A stretch of 24,250 nucleotides of DNA from a virus, in the IMG/VR virus record IMGVR_UViG_2162886007_000094, positions 1 to 24,250 of that record. One strand, 5' to 3'. How positions within the stretch are numbered: the stretch's first letter is position 1; every line of letters begins with the position of its first letter. Positions 14,093-20,354 of the stretch are shown one piece after another. The notes under the pieces are model-generated. The model worked only from the letters and a program-made list of their open reading frames with translations. It was not told where the DNA came from and ran no database searches. Both the position numbers and the translations under genes were made by a program.

Positions 14093-14781
14093 TTTTGATT
14101 GCCTCTTAAAACTTCTAAAATTGCAGATGAATGTGACATACCAGACGCAACAAGCTCTTTTACTTTCGCTTCAGTATTTTCAAGATTCTGGCGGTCTTCA
14201 GGGGTTAATATATTCAAATAATCTTTTTTGAGAACCTTAACGACTGGACGACTTTCAATCTTCGGTGGCTCAATCCAAATAGATTGCAATTCACCTTTCT
14301 TAATAAATTCCTTTACCACTTCCGTATAAGTCTCTTTGAACGACTCAAAAGCGTAATATTTTGCCTTCTCGTAGTTATTCGCCCACTGTAGCTGATTAAA
14401 CATGTCGTAAACGCGATTGTAAGCCTCTCTCTCGGCGTTTGTGATCGAAACTGATGAATCGCCCATCCAAGCATTAATATTGGCTAGAGCAGCCGTTTTA
14501 GGCTTATATGACTGCTTTACGTAATCCTCACACCATTCCCGAAATTCTGTAAACACTGGACAGAACTTTGCAGTCCGCATCGTTTGCAATCCAAATTTAA
14601 TATGATCAGGTGTCATGCCTTCCATAATCTCACAACAAATGGAAATTAAGTTTTCCATATATTGCTCATCAGACATACCATTTCGCTTAGGGTATGTGTT
14701 ATCAAAACGTGCCCCAAAATATCCTTGCATCTTTTCGATTAAACCCATAGCCCATTTACGGGGAAATTCTTGTTCAATCAT
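14089..14781 (-). CDS. Replication protein P-like (helicase loader)
   Basis: 230 residues. It resembles lambda P, which loads the host DnaB helicase at the phage origin. Supporting parts: YFGARFDNTYP near residue 22, an EIMEGMTPDHIKFGLQTMR segment, FCPVFTEFREWCED, and helical segments around NEREAYNRVYDM-type sequence. GGAG precedes the ATG; the start overlaps the O-like gene by 4 bases, the usual O-P order. Family match is by motif memory. Confidence 0.78.
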   Translation of the reverse strand: MIEQEFPRKWAMGLIEKMQGYFGARFDNTYPKRNGMSDEQYMENLISICCEIMEGMTPDHIKFGLQTMRTAKFCPVFTEFREWCEDYVKQSYKPKTAALANINAWMGDSSVSITNAEREAYNRVYDMFNQLQWANNYEKAKYYAFESFKETYTEVVKEFIKKGELQSIWIEPPKIESRPVVKVLKKDYLNILTPEDRQNLENTEAKVKELVASGMSHSSAILEVLRGNQK

Positions 14782-15599
14782 TCTTTATGCTCCAAGTAGT
14801 TGTATTGGTAATCAGGTGTAACATCTCTCATCATTTCCTGTTGCATGTAATCGGCCATAGATGGCGTTTGTCTGCTTTGAGGTGTTGAGTAGCTTGGTTG
14901 TTTATTTTGAATCCAAGTAGGATCAAATCCTTTCCAATCTCTTTGAACACAAATTTCTAAAACTTGATTCAAGTTCATATTTGATTTGTTCACGTTATTC
15001 ATGAATAGATCAAATGCTTTTTCAGTGTTAGTTGCCTTCTTGTTTTTTCTAACTGCCATAAATGCAATTGCTAAATCTTCAGTAGCTCCTTTCTCAATTA
15101 ACGACTTCTTAAAATCAAAACGTTTCGGCTTGTCCGAATCGCCTATATTATTAATACTCGTTATTGGTTTATCGTTATTGGTTAATGGTTGTTGGTTAGT
15201 ATTACATTCGCTTTCTTCTTGCAATGCGTTCGCATTAATTTCGCAATCCGAATTATCACCACATAAATCATTAACTTTATTACGTTTCTTACTCCATCTA
15301 GCATCAGCAGAAGCTTTTGCCTTTAAAGATTTGCTGTGATAAGCAGATAATTCACGCACTACATAATCATTAATATAACCTTCCGCAGTAAGTTCGAAGA
15401 AGTAATGCAATACAATCTTAATGCTATCGGTATGCGAACGCATGCGTATTAGCATTGCAATTTCTTCGATGTTTTCAGGCAAAGGTTTTTCAGTTAAATA
15501 ACAATGATCAAGCATACGTCTGTATGCAAGATCTTCTAAAGGCTCCAAGAAAGCCGTTTTGCTCATATAGTCTTTCGGCTTAAAAGTGTAGTAATGCAT
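14778..15599 (-). CDS. DUF1376 / lambda O-like replication initiator
   Basis: 273 residues. Residues 1-100 match DUF1376 (YYTFKPKDYMSKTAFLEPLE, DLAYRRMLDHCYLTEKPLP), a winged-helix-like domain common in phage replication initiators. A basic linker (ASADARWSKKRNK) and an Asn/Gln/Thr-rich section (residues 115-150) follow, then a C-terminal domain with ATEDLAIAFMAVRKNKK and QRDWKGFDPTWI. The linker DNA holds tandem 14-bp repeats that may be origin iterons. GGGGGA precedes the ATG. It lies directly before the P-like gene. Confidence 0.8.
   Translation of the reverse strand: MHYYTFKPKDYMSKTAFLEPLEDLAYRRMLDHCYLTEKPLPENIEEIAMLIRMRSHTDSIKIVLHYFFELTAEGYINDYVVRELSAYHSKSLKAKASADARWSKKRNKVNDLCGDNSDCEINANALQEESECNTNQQPLTNNDKPITSINNIGDSDKPKRFDFKKSLIEKGATEDLAIAFMAVRKNKKATNTEKAFDLFMNNVNKSNMNLNQVLEICVQRDWKGFDPTWIQNKQPSYSTPQSRQTPSMADYMQQEMMRDVTPDYQYNYLEHKE
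15159..15200. repeat. Three tandem 14-bp repeats, possible origin iterons
   Basis: Plus-strand units CGTTATTGGTTTAT, CGTTATTGGTTAAT and GGTTGTTGGTTAGT follow each other without gaps, inside the low-complexity middle of the O-like gene. Lambdoid phages keep origin iterons in this position of O. The core is TTRTTGGTTWR; the third unit has more changes. Confidence 0.55.
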
Positions 15600-16252
15600 T
15601 ATTTCCCCCGAACACTTTCTTTTGCCAATTCAGCAGCAATCCATTCAACACCTTTAGGCGTGAATAAGCACTGATTGAAAGCATGACCAGACTGACTCAA
15701 TCCTGTGGATACATGAAAACGACCAGCATCAATATGATTGGCATAACCCATTAAAGCTCCATTTAATCGATACATGATTTTGTTGTCGGTTAGAAAATCT
15801 CTAAACTTTGGCTCTTTGATTTTTAAAAGTTTTGCTAATTCACGAAATCCTTTGTTGCCGACACTCTCAACATACTTTTCAACAAATTCAATTTTTGGCG
15901 CTGCAAGTTCTAATTGTTTAGCTTGATCAGCGCAAAGTTGCAAAGCCTCTCCATATGTTTTAGGTATATAAAATTCCTCTTCAAGTTGTTTCCATCGCTT
16001 AATAATTGCCATGCGTAGCGGCGCAGAATAACCAGATACAAGACACATTGTTGTATCTTGATCAAGCAAATATGCAGTTTGTTTTCGGTTCATTGAGTCT
16101 AAATAGGTGTGTCCAAAATTGGACGCATCTATTTGTAATTGCTCACACATGTTTTCAATATCACGTTTAACATGCTGGTGCTGTTTCATTGTTAATCCAG
16201 CAATTTCAAGGCTAGACATTGTTTTAACATTTGAATTTATTAATTGGTTCAT
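15599..16252 (-). CDS. Rha-family regulator with KilA-C (antirepressor) domain
   Basis: 217 residues. The N-terminal half has the Rha pattern: MSSLEIAGLTMKQHQHVKRD, then YLLDQDTTMCLVSGYSAPLR and IIKRWKQLEEEF. The C-terminal half (from about residue 115) matches the KilA-C/ANT antirepressor domain: GFRELAKLLKIKEPKFRDFL, YRLNGALMGYANHI, LFTPKGVEWIAAEL. Such proteins bind DNA and tune lysis-lysogeny or host range. It precedes the replication genes. The exact target is unknown. Confidence 0.84.
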   Translation of the reverse strand: MNQLINSNVKTMSSLEIAGLTMKQHQHVKRDIENMCEQLQIDASNFGHTYLDSMNRKQTAYLLDQDTTMCLVSGYSAPLRMAIIKRWKQLEEEFYIPKTYGEALQLCADQAKQLELAAPKIEFVEKYVESVGNKGFRELAKLLKIKEPKFRDFLTDNKIMYRLNGALMGYANHIDAGRFHVSTGLSQSGHAFNQCLFTPKGVEWIAAELAKESVRGK

Positions 16253-16656
16253 TGATTTAATTCCTTTAAAATTTCACGTTTAGCAAGTTTTGTGATTTGA
16301 GCCTTAATTCGACCACGTTTTTGTTTCAATAATTTGCGCTCTTTAATTACCTGTAAAGCAGCGTAACAGTGTGGACAATCTTTCTCTGTCATTAATGGCG
16401 CTACATAATATGGTCTTTTATGCTCATACTCTCTACCAGTAACAGGGCAGTTTGAATATTCAATTTCAAATTTTTTCTCTAGCCAATCTGTTAAACAGGC
16501 CGAAACATTTGTTGAAAATGGTGAGCTCACTTCTATTTTTGAATCCCAACACTTATAAGCATGTTCTGCAATTTTTTCAGATAATTTTTTGTATTCGATG
16601 TTTAGCTTTTCAATTTGAATAATTAATTTAAGTGACTTTTCTGCATTTGTTTTCAT
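16249..16656 (-). CDS. Hypothetical coiled-coil protein with Cys pairs
   Basis: 135 residues. The N-terminal 30 residues are helical (IQIEKLNIEYKKLSEKIAEH). The middle has Cys36, Cys54 and Cys70 and then CPHC at residues 94-97, and the C-terminus is strongly basic (ERKLLKQKRGRIKAQITKLAKR). A metal-binding middle with a nucleic-acid-binding tail is possible but unproven. AAGGAG precedes the ATG and the start overlaps the upstream gene by 4 bases. Confidence 0.66.
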   Translation of the reverse strand: MKTNAEKSLKLIIQIEKLNIEYKKLSEKIAEHAYKCWDSKIEVSSPFSTNVSACLTDWLEKKFEIEYSNCPVTGREYEHKRPYYVAPLMTEKDCPHCYAALQVIKERKLLKQKRGRIKAQITKLAKREILKELNQ

Positions 16657-16835
16657 TGTTGCAACTCCTTCAATTTTTTTTCAGCATTCAATAATTGTTC
16701 ATAACGAGATGGATTTACGGTATAGTAAGCAGGCTTATTGTGACTAAGCACACAAGTATCAATATTGCCTTTTACTGCGCTTGGGTTTTTCTTTAATTCA
16801 GAAATACAAGTAACGTTTTCAGAAAGTATTTGCAT
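16653..16835 (-). CDS. Phd/YefM-like antitoxin, no toxin partner seen
   Basis: 60 residues. ISELKKNPSA (11-20) and VLSHNKPAYYTVNPSRYEQL (29-48) follow the N-terminal DNA-binding plan of Phd/YefM antitoxins: 'SELrknPs', then 'vl.rNkPvay.v.p..YE.L'. The usual C-terminal toxin-binding tail is short (KKLKELQQ). No Doc, YoeB or RelE-like toxin lies next to it; the following gene is a 135-residue Cys-rich protein. First gene after a promoter, with AAGGAG upstream. Phages often use such stand-alone proteins as small regulators or against host toxins. Confidence 0.78.
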   Translation of the reverse strand: MQILSENVTCISELKKNPSAVKGNIDTCVLSHNKPAYYTVNPSRYEQLLNAEKKLKELQQ

Positions 16836-16859
16836 TTTTCACTCCTTTATATATGACCT

Positions 16860-16887
16860 ATTTTATGGTTATATTTGTAAATGTCAA
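16860..16887 (-). promoter_or_regulatory. Predicted leftward promoter of the regulator/replication operon
   Basis: Minus-strand TTGACA (16882-16887), 16-base spacer, TAAAAT (16860-16865). It is the best sigma70 match among the leftward promoters and has no copy of the 14-bp dyad. It lies between a terminator and the Phd-like gene. Confidence 0.68.
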
Positions 16888-16911
16888 CAATAATTTTAAA
16901 ATCCAAGACAA

Positions 16912-16934
16912 ATAAAAAGCCCACTAGGGGCTTG
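16912..16934 (-). terminator. Leftward terminator after the 18019-16924 operon
   Basis: AAGCCC / GGGCTT stem with a 5-base loop and a T-rich tail on the minus strand. The stop codon of the last gene lies in the hairpin. Confidence 0.75.
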
Positions 16935-17115
16935 TAATTACTTTTAAATCAGAAATTGGAACAGTAAATAATTCCATGTTCCTTAGTGATTGTATTTTTG
17001 CGGTTCCATTGCAATTAATTTCCCTAACAATAAATTTTGAATCGTCCCTGTTTTTCGATATAAAGGCGACAATACTTCTAATTCCAATTATCTGGATTTC
17101 TTTATTTTTGATCAT
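16924..17115 (-). CDS. Small hypothetical protein, 63 residues
   Basis: IQIIGIRSIVAFISKNRDDS, then VREINCNGTAKIQSL: alternating hydrophobic residues suggest a beta-rich fold. GGAG lies 8 bases before the ATG and the start overlaps the upstream stop. Last gene of its operon. Function unknown. Confidence 0.6.
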   Translation of the reverse strand: MIKNKEIQIIGIRSIVAFISKNRDDSKFIVREINCNGTAKIQSLRNMELFTVPISDLKVITSP

Positions 17116-17363
17116 TTACTTTTCTCCAATTTCCAGCAATTAAAACATTCATTGTTATAAACACGTCTTTCAAATGAATTGCACGACTTGCATGCTCTTG
17201 TGTGCATAAATGTGCGCTTGCCCATTGATCTTGCGCTTGATCTACGCATACGCCACAATTCAATGTCTTTTCTTGGCTCCTTGTCGATACTAACTTTAAA
17301 TGGAACAAGCGAATAGCCAAAACGATCAGGATTCATGAAAGAATCATTAATTAGTGAACTCAT
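17112..17363 (-). CDS. Small zinc-ribbon protein
   Basis: 83 residues. The C-terminus has two Cys pairs, C58-x2-C61 and C73-x2-C76 (ACKSCNSFERRVYNNECFNC), a clear zinc-ribbon layout. The basic centre (LWRMRRSSARSMGKR) could contact nucleic acid. AGGAGG precedes the ATG; overlaps on both sides show coupling. The partner and target are unknown. Confidence 0.7.
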   Translation of the reverse strand: MSSLINDSFMNPDRFGYSLVPFKVSIDKEPRKDIELWRMRRSSARSMGKRTFMHTRACKSCNSFERRVYNNECFNCWKLEKSK

Positions 17364-17548
17364 TTAAATGTACCCTCCTCATATAGATCTAATATATCTT
17401 TTGCGCCATCTTCACCGTGAATTTCAATCAAGTGAATCAAGGAAATCTCTTGTGGTTCGTTGCAATTTCCAGATGTAAAGGCTTCGCATAATGGTCCACA
17501 ACCACCAGACATCCCAGTCATAAAGCAAATACTATACTTACTAGTCAT
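17360..17548 (-). CDS. Small Cys-rich hypothetical protein
   Basis: 62 residues with Cys at 8, 17, 21 and 29 (GCGPLCEAFTSGNCNEP), a spacing that may bind a metal, followed by an acidic helical C-terminus (IEIHGEDGAKDILDLYEEG). AAGGAG lies before the ATG. Overlaps both neighbours by 4 bases. Similar small CGPxCxAF proteins occur in phage early regions, without known role. Confidence 0.64.
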   Translation of the reverse strand: MTSKYSICFMTGMSGGCGPLCEAFTSGNCNEPQEISLIHLIEIHGEDGAKDILDLYEEGTFK

Positions 17549-17868
17549 TTTGTATTCTCCTTAAATCTTGCGTAATACTGATCTTTTAAATAAAGCTCCA
17601 TACTATCCTGACCTATTAATCTGTGAAACTCAGCGGCCATGTTATGAGCTAATAAATTTCCAGATTTTCGCTCATAGATAATTCCAATCTCATTACCCTT
17701 TTTAAATCTAAATAATTCATCTTGTTTTGACTGGGTCATAACATCACAGCCACAATCAACAAGGAAATTTTTAAACTCATTCATTTGACTATTTGATATC
17801 GATATAGTTCTAGATTTATACTGCCTGTTGCTGCCATAGCGAGCTTTTAAGATATCCCAATCATTCAT
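17545..17868 (-). CDS. Hypothetical protein, 107 residues
   Basis: Start at ATG 17868 (MNDWDILKARYGSNRQYKSR), with AAGGAG 8 bases upstream; nine upstream codons in the same frame overlap the previous gene and lack a ribosome site. Contains FLVDCGCDVMTQSKQDELFR and IIYERKSGNLLAHNMAAEFH. No family recognised. Confidence 0.64.
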   Translation of the reverse strand: MNDWDILKARYGSNRQYKSRTISISNSQMNEFKNFLVDCGCDVMTQSKQDELFRFKKGNEIGIIYERKSGNLLAHNMAAEFHRLIGQDSMELYLKDQYYARFKENTK

Positions 17869-17869
17869 T

Positions 17870-18019
17870 TTAATAACTCCTTGAAACCTTGTCATATAAA
17901 TCTAAAACTCTAATTCTTAGGTCAATATCTGACTCTAAACCAATTCTGGATAAGCCGAGACAATAAGCATAATAGTCAAGTTCTTCACCAGTTCCAATCT
18001 CAATTAAATACCTAATCAT
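17870..18019 (-). CDS. Small acidic hypothetical protein, 49 residues
   Basis: MIRYLIEIGTGEELDYYAYC, then LGLSRIGLESDIDLRIRVLD and a YDK end. AGGTGG precedes the ATG. It is the first gene behind the operator-covered promoter at 18045-18073 and ends 1 base before the start of the next gene. The clean ribosome site and position support coding. Unknown function. Confidence 0.58.
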   Translation of the reverse strand: MIRYLIEIGTGEELDYYAYCLGLSRIGLESDIDLRIRVLDLYDKVSRSY

Positions 18020-18044
18020 ACTGCCACCTGTAAAATTCAAAACC

Positions 18045-18073
18045 ATTCTGACACTACTTTATTTATTTTGCAA
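18045..18073 (-). promoter_or_regulatory. Predicted leftward promoter for the 18019 operon
   Basis: Minus-strand TTGCAA (18068-18073), 17-base spacer, CAGAAT (18045-18050) with TGT just before it (extended -10). It follows the terminator of the Cro-like gene. The -10 is weaker than at the other promoters. Confidence 0.5.
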
Positions 18074-18080
18074 TAGCAAA
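18067..18080. promoter_or_regulatory. Operator-like 14-bp dyad
   Basis: TTTGCAATAGCAAA, the exact reverse complement of the site at 3628-3641, with perfect TTTGC/GCAAA arms. It covers the -35 of the leftward promoter. Confidence 0.6.
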
Positions 18081-18090
18081 AATAACTATT

Positions 18091-18117
18091 AATAAAAAAC
18101 CCGAATTAACGGGCTAT
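18091..18117 (-). terminator. Terminator of the Cro-like gene
   Basis: Minus-strand AGCCCG, 6-base loop, CGGGTT, then a T-run. It makes the 63-residue regulator gene a single-gene transcript. Confidence 0.75.
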
Positions 18118-18305
18118 TTTAGCAATTCTCTCTTTCTTGGGTGGAGCTTAACAATTGCTAGTCCAATATCGAAAGATGGTGAATCTCTCTTGCCATTCTT
18201 TAGGTGTGATATGTACGTATCAGATGCCTCAACTCTTTTTGCTAACTCACCTTGATTGATTTTTTTGTATTGCATAACTTCAGAAACGATAATTTTCCAG
18301 TCCAT
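18114..18305 (-). CDS. Cro/XRE-type helix-turn-helix regulator
   Basis: 63 residues, almost only a DNA-binding domain: VMQYKKINQGELAKRVEASD followed by TYISHLKNGKRDSPS, the classical XRE helix-turn-helix (Q18-GELAKRV, then recognition helix with TYISHLKNGKR). The end (IVKLHPRKRELLK) is basic. It is transcribed leftward from the divergent control region, just like cro or cI in other phages. AGGAGGG lies before the ATG. It is a good candidate to bind the 14-bp dyads, which is an inference. It has no dimerisation or cleavage domain. Confidence 0.85.
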   Translation of the reverse strand: MDWKIIVSEVMQYKKINQGELAKRVEASDTYISHLKNGKRDSPSFDIGLAIVKLHPRKRELLK

Positions 18306-18321
18306 AAGACCCTCCTTTGTT

Positions 18322-18335
18322 TTAGCTATGATAAA
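18322..18335. promoter_or_regulatory. Operator-like dyad in the divergent control region
   Basis: TTAGCTATGATAAA, an imperfect copy covering the -10 of the leftward promoter, 22 bp from the copy at 18344. Confidence 0.5.
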
Positions 18336-18356
18336 ATATTAAATTTACTATTGCAA
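18328..18356 (-). promoter_or_regulatory. Predicted leftward promoter of the Cro-like gene
   Basis: Minus-strand TTGCAA (18351-18356), 17-base spacer, TATCAT (18328-18333). Same layout as the promoter near 11140. Confidence 0.65.
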
Positions 18357-18357
18357 A
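18344..18357. promoter_or_regulatory. Operator-like dyad in the divergent control region
   Basis: TTTACTATTGCAAA, identical to 11144-11157. It contains the TTGCAA hexamer that can act as -35 in both directions because it is self-complementary. Confidence 0.6.
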
Positions 18358-18378
18358 CTTTTTAAATTAGTTTAATAT
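18351..18378 (+). promoter_or_regulatory. Predicted rightward promoter of the 18408 gene
   Basis: TTGCAA (18351-18356), 16-base spacer, TAATAT (18373-18378), then AGAGGAG before the ATG at 18408. The -10 is only a moderate match. Confidence 0.48.
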
Positions 18379-18407
18379 CGGTTCTACCTTAAGAGGAGTT
18401 TAAAAAA

Positions 18408-19403
18408 ATGAAATATGAAGAAATGTATATTAAAGCATCCGTAAATCAAAAACCTAAAATTTATGAAGTTTTAGAAAATAATGGATTTGCGCGAATGGGA
18501 AATATGACTATTGGCGGTGTTGATGATTATGTAACAACCTATGAGAATGGGACTTATTGTGATCTTAATATGGCTTGTGTTGGATATCCTGTTTATTCAT
18601 TTGATGAATTTATTTCAAAATACGGAAAGCAAAATAAAATGATTGAATTAATCAACAAAGCAAAATCAGAGCTTAAAATGAATGATAGTGATCTATCTTT
18701 AGCTCTTGGCAAGTCGCGTCAATATATTGGAAAGATGCTTCGAATTCCTCAAACAGATAAGGTTAAGGCTTGTGTGGTTAAAGAAATTGAATCCTTAATT
18801 GCTCGTGAAAAATTTAAACCATTGTCATTATTACAAGATGATAATAAATCTAAAATTGTAGATGAAGTTAAAATCAAAATTAATGTTGATTCTAGTGAAA
18901 TTCAAGAAATAATTAATACTGAGTTAAACGCTTTGCGTGAAAATGCAAATGAAATATCAAACAATCTTAAATCAAAACTTTCCGATAGCAAGAAAGAAAT
19001 TGTTAAGAAGGCCAACAAAATTAAAGAATTTAAGGCATCTGTTGCATTCTTAAATGGTGAAATTGAAAAGCTAAAATTCAATCATTCAAAGCAAGTAACA
19101 GATCTTCAGAAGACGAATGAAAATCAGAAGGCTGTAATTGACAAACTTGACGATCAATTAATTGCGGCTGAAAAAATTCACAATCAAGACATTAAGTTAT
19201 TGAATGCAAAAGATTCAAGTATTAATGAATTGAAGCGAGATATCGGATTCATGAAGCAGGATTTAAACAAAGGTAATTATAATTACAGTGCATTAAAATA
19301 TGAATTTAATACACTTAAATCATCATATGCAACTTCCAAATCATTGAATTGGTTCTTGATTGTATCTGTTATTCTTGCTGCTCTATGGTGTTGGTATGTC
19401 TGA
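18408..19403 (+). CDS. HTH-like, coiled-coil, C-terminally membrane-anchored protein
   Basis: 331 residues. Residues 1-75 form a small domain ending PVYSFDEFISKYGKQ. Residues 79-113 (IELINKAKSELKMNDSDLSL, then GKSRQYIGKML) read like a helix-turn-helix. Residues about 155-310 are a long coiled coil (Lys/Glu/Asn-rich). The last 20 residues, SLNWFLIVSVILAALWCWYV, are a single transmembrane helix with no loop after it, so the bulk should face the cytoplasm. It occupies the slot opposite the Cro-like gene where a main repressor would normally be. Candidate roles are membrane-tethered regulator or superinfection exclusion; neither is shown. Confidence 0.75.
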   Translation: MKYEEMYIKASVNQKPKIYEVLENNGFARMGNMTIGGVDDYVTTYENGTYCDLNMACVGYPVYSFDEFISKYGKQNKMIELINKAKSELKMNDSDLSLALGKSRQYIGKMLRIPQTDKVKACVVKEIESLIAREKFKPLSLLQDDNKSKIVDEVKIKINVDSSEIQEIINTELNALRENANEISNNLKSKLSDSKKEIVKKANKIKEFKASVAFLNGEIEKLKFNHSKQVTDLQKTNENQKAVIDKLDDQLIAAEKIHNQDIKLLNAKDSSINELKRDIGFMKQDLNKGNYNYSALKYEFNTLKSSYATSKSLNWFLIVSVILAALWCWYV

Positions 19404-19473
19404 TTTTTGCAAGGTTTGTTGCGGGTATAGAGTTTTTATTAATAATTGCTGTATAGGGTGTGGATTGAGATGA
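19396..19473 (+). CDS. 25-residue zinc-ribbon mini-protein
   Basis: MSDFCKVCCGYRVFINNCCI followed by GCGLR. Two CxxC pairs (C5/C8 and C19/C22) with adjacent extra Cys make a minimal zinc ribbon. The start overlaps the end of the 331-residue gene by 8 bases and the stop overlaps the next start by 4, so it is translationally coupled on both sides. Too short for most gene finders. Metal binding is inferred. Confidence 0.5.
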   Translation: MSDFCKVCCGYRVFINNCCIGCGLR

Positions 19474-19679
19474 TTTATACATTTAATATTGAAACGCGTG
19501 GTTCAAAAATTTTTCAAGTCGAAGCAGAAACACCAGAGAAGGCATGTAGCATTTTGGCAAATTGCGATAATGAAAACGATTATTTGGTTGAGCAAGAAGA
19601 TGATTGGGTTCTTGATGCTTGGAATAGAAAACCAATAGAAGAAAAATTAATGGATCACATTGAGTGTGAAGAATATTAA
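19470..19679 (+). CDS. Small acidic hypothetical protein, 69 residues
   Basis: MIYTFNIETRGSKIFQVEAE, then TPEKACSILANCDNENDYLV and a very acidic end. ATG 19470 overlaps the mini-protein stop. It is the last gene before the terminator at 19684. The plan (short beta hairpin, helix, DWVLDAWNRKP) recalls small phage proteins of unknown role. Confidence 0.64.
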   Translation: MIYTFNIETRGSKIFQVEAETPEKACSILANCDNENDYLVEQEDDWVLDAWNRKPIEEKLMDHIECEEY

Positions 19680-19683
19680 AAAT

Positions 19684-19708
19684 AAATCCCCTTAATTGGG
19701 GATTTTTT
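19684..19708 (+). terminator. Terminator after the 18408-19679 operon
   Basis: AAATCCCC / GGGGATTT stem, 6-base loop, followed by T. It separates the membrane-protein operon from the lipoprotein/recombination operon. Confidence 0.82.
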
Positions 19709-19719
19709 ACATCTTGCAG

Positions 19720-19748
19720 TTGACAATTCTGAATTATTATTTTACTAT
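19720..19748 (+). promoter_or_regulatory. Predicted promoter of the lipoprotein/recombination operon
   Basis: TTGACA (19720-19725), 17-base spacer, TACTAT (19743-19748). Consensus -35, with the operator dyad over the -10. Confidence 0.7.
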
Positions 19749-19754
19749 AGCAAA
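19741..19754. promoter_or_regulatory. Operator-like 14-bp dyad
   Basis: TTTACTATAGCAAA, overlapping the -10 of the rightward promoter. Single copy here; no partner 22 bp upstream. Confidence 0.58.
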
Positions 19755-19773
19755 TATAGAGGAGTGGCAATAA

Positions 19774-20112
19774 ATGAATAAATTATTGATTTTAGTTGGA
19801 GCTTTAGCAATGATAGCGTGTACAAATCACACACCAGTTATTCATGGTCCTTATGAGATTGAGTCGGTAGACTTAAAAAATGATGTAGCTGCAATTAAGT
19901 CAGGAGACTTGGTTTTGGAAGTTGAATTTGATCCTATGTATTTTAAAGATGGAAATGGATATGCATCTTGGAATGAATTTACAATTCATGAAGTTAAAAA
20001 TGTAAAAGTATTCAATGAGGATGGTGAAACAGAAAAATATGTTTTGCCAAGTGAAGAAGTATCAAACATTGTAAATTTAATTGAAAAAGAAGTTGCGGAG
20101 AATCTAGAGTGA
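19774..20112 (+). CDS. Phage-encoded lipoprotein
   Basis: 112 residues. A signal peptide (MNKLLILVGALAMIAC) with a lipobox-like LAMIAC predicts lipidation at C16 and export to the periplasm or outer membrane. The mature part is acidic and beta-rich (GDLVLEVEFDPMYFKDGNG, FTIHEVKNVKVFNEDGE). GAGGAG precedes the ATG. First gene of the operon that also encodes RecT and the exonuclease. Phage lipoproteins can block superinfection; here that is a guess. Confidence 0.76.
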   Translation: MNKLLILVGALAMIACTNHTPVIHGPYEIESVDLKNDVAAIKSGDLVLEVEFDPMYFKDGNGYASWNEFTIHEVKNVKVFNEDGETEKYVLPSEEVSNIVNLIEKEVAENLE

Positions 20113-20351
20113 GCGAGCAAGAATTAAAGAAAGAAATTGAAACATTGGCATCTGAATTGATCGGATTATCAAATTCAAAAACCATTATTGAGCGTAGTTT
20201 TAGCTGGTTGAAAGTTCAGTATGTTGGTCGTGGCTCGGATAGTATTCAATTGTGGTTGAGTGATGAATATTCTGAACAATTTAGAACTCGATATATGAAT
20301 GAAACAATCGACAGACTAATGAAGATTAAAGCGAATTTATTGGAAGGGTAA
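20109..20351 (+). CDS. Small hypothetical protein, 80 residues
   Basis: GTG start at 20109 overlaps the lipoprotein stop (GTGA). Helical ends flank a short beta part (SWLKVQYVGRGSDSIQLWLS). The C-terminus is YMNETIDRLMKIKANLLEG. Its place directly before recT suggests a recombination accessory, without further support. Confidence 0.62.
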   Translation: MSEQELKKEIETLASELIGLSNSKTIIERSFSWLKVQYVGRGSDSIQLWLSDEYSEQFRTRYMNETIDRLMKIKANLLEG

Positions 20352-20354
20352 GAT

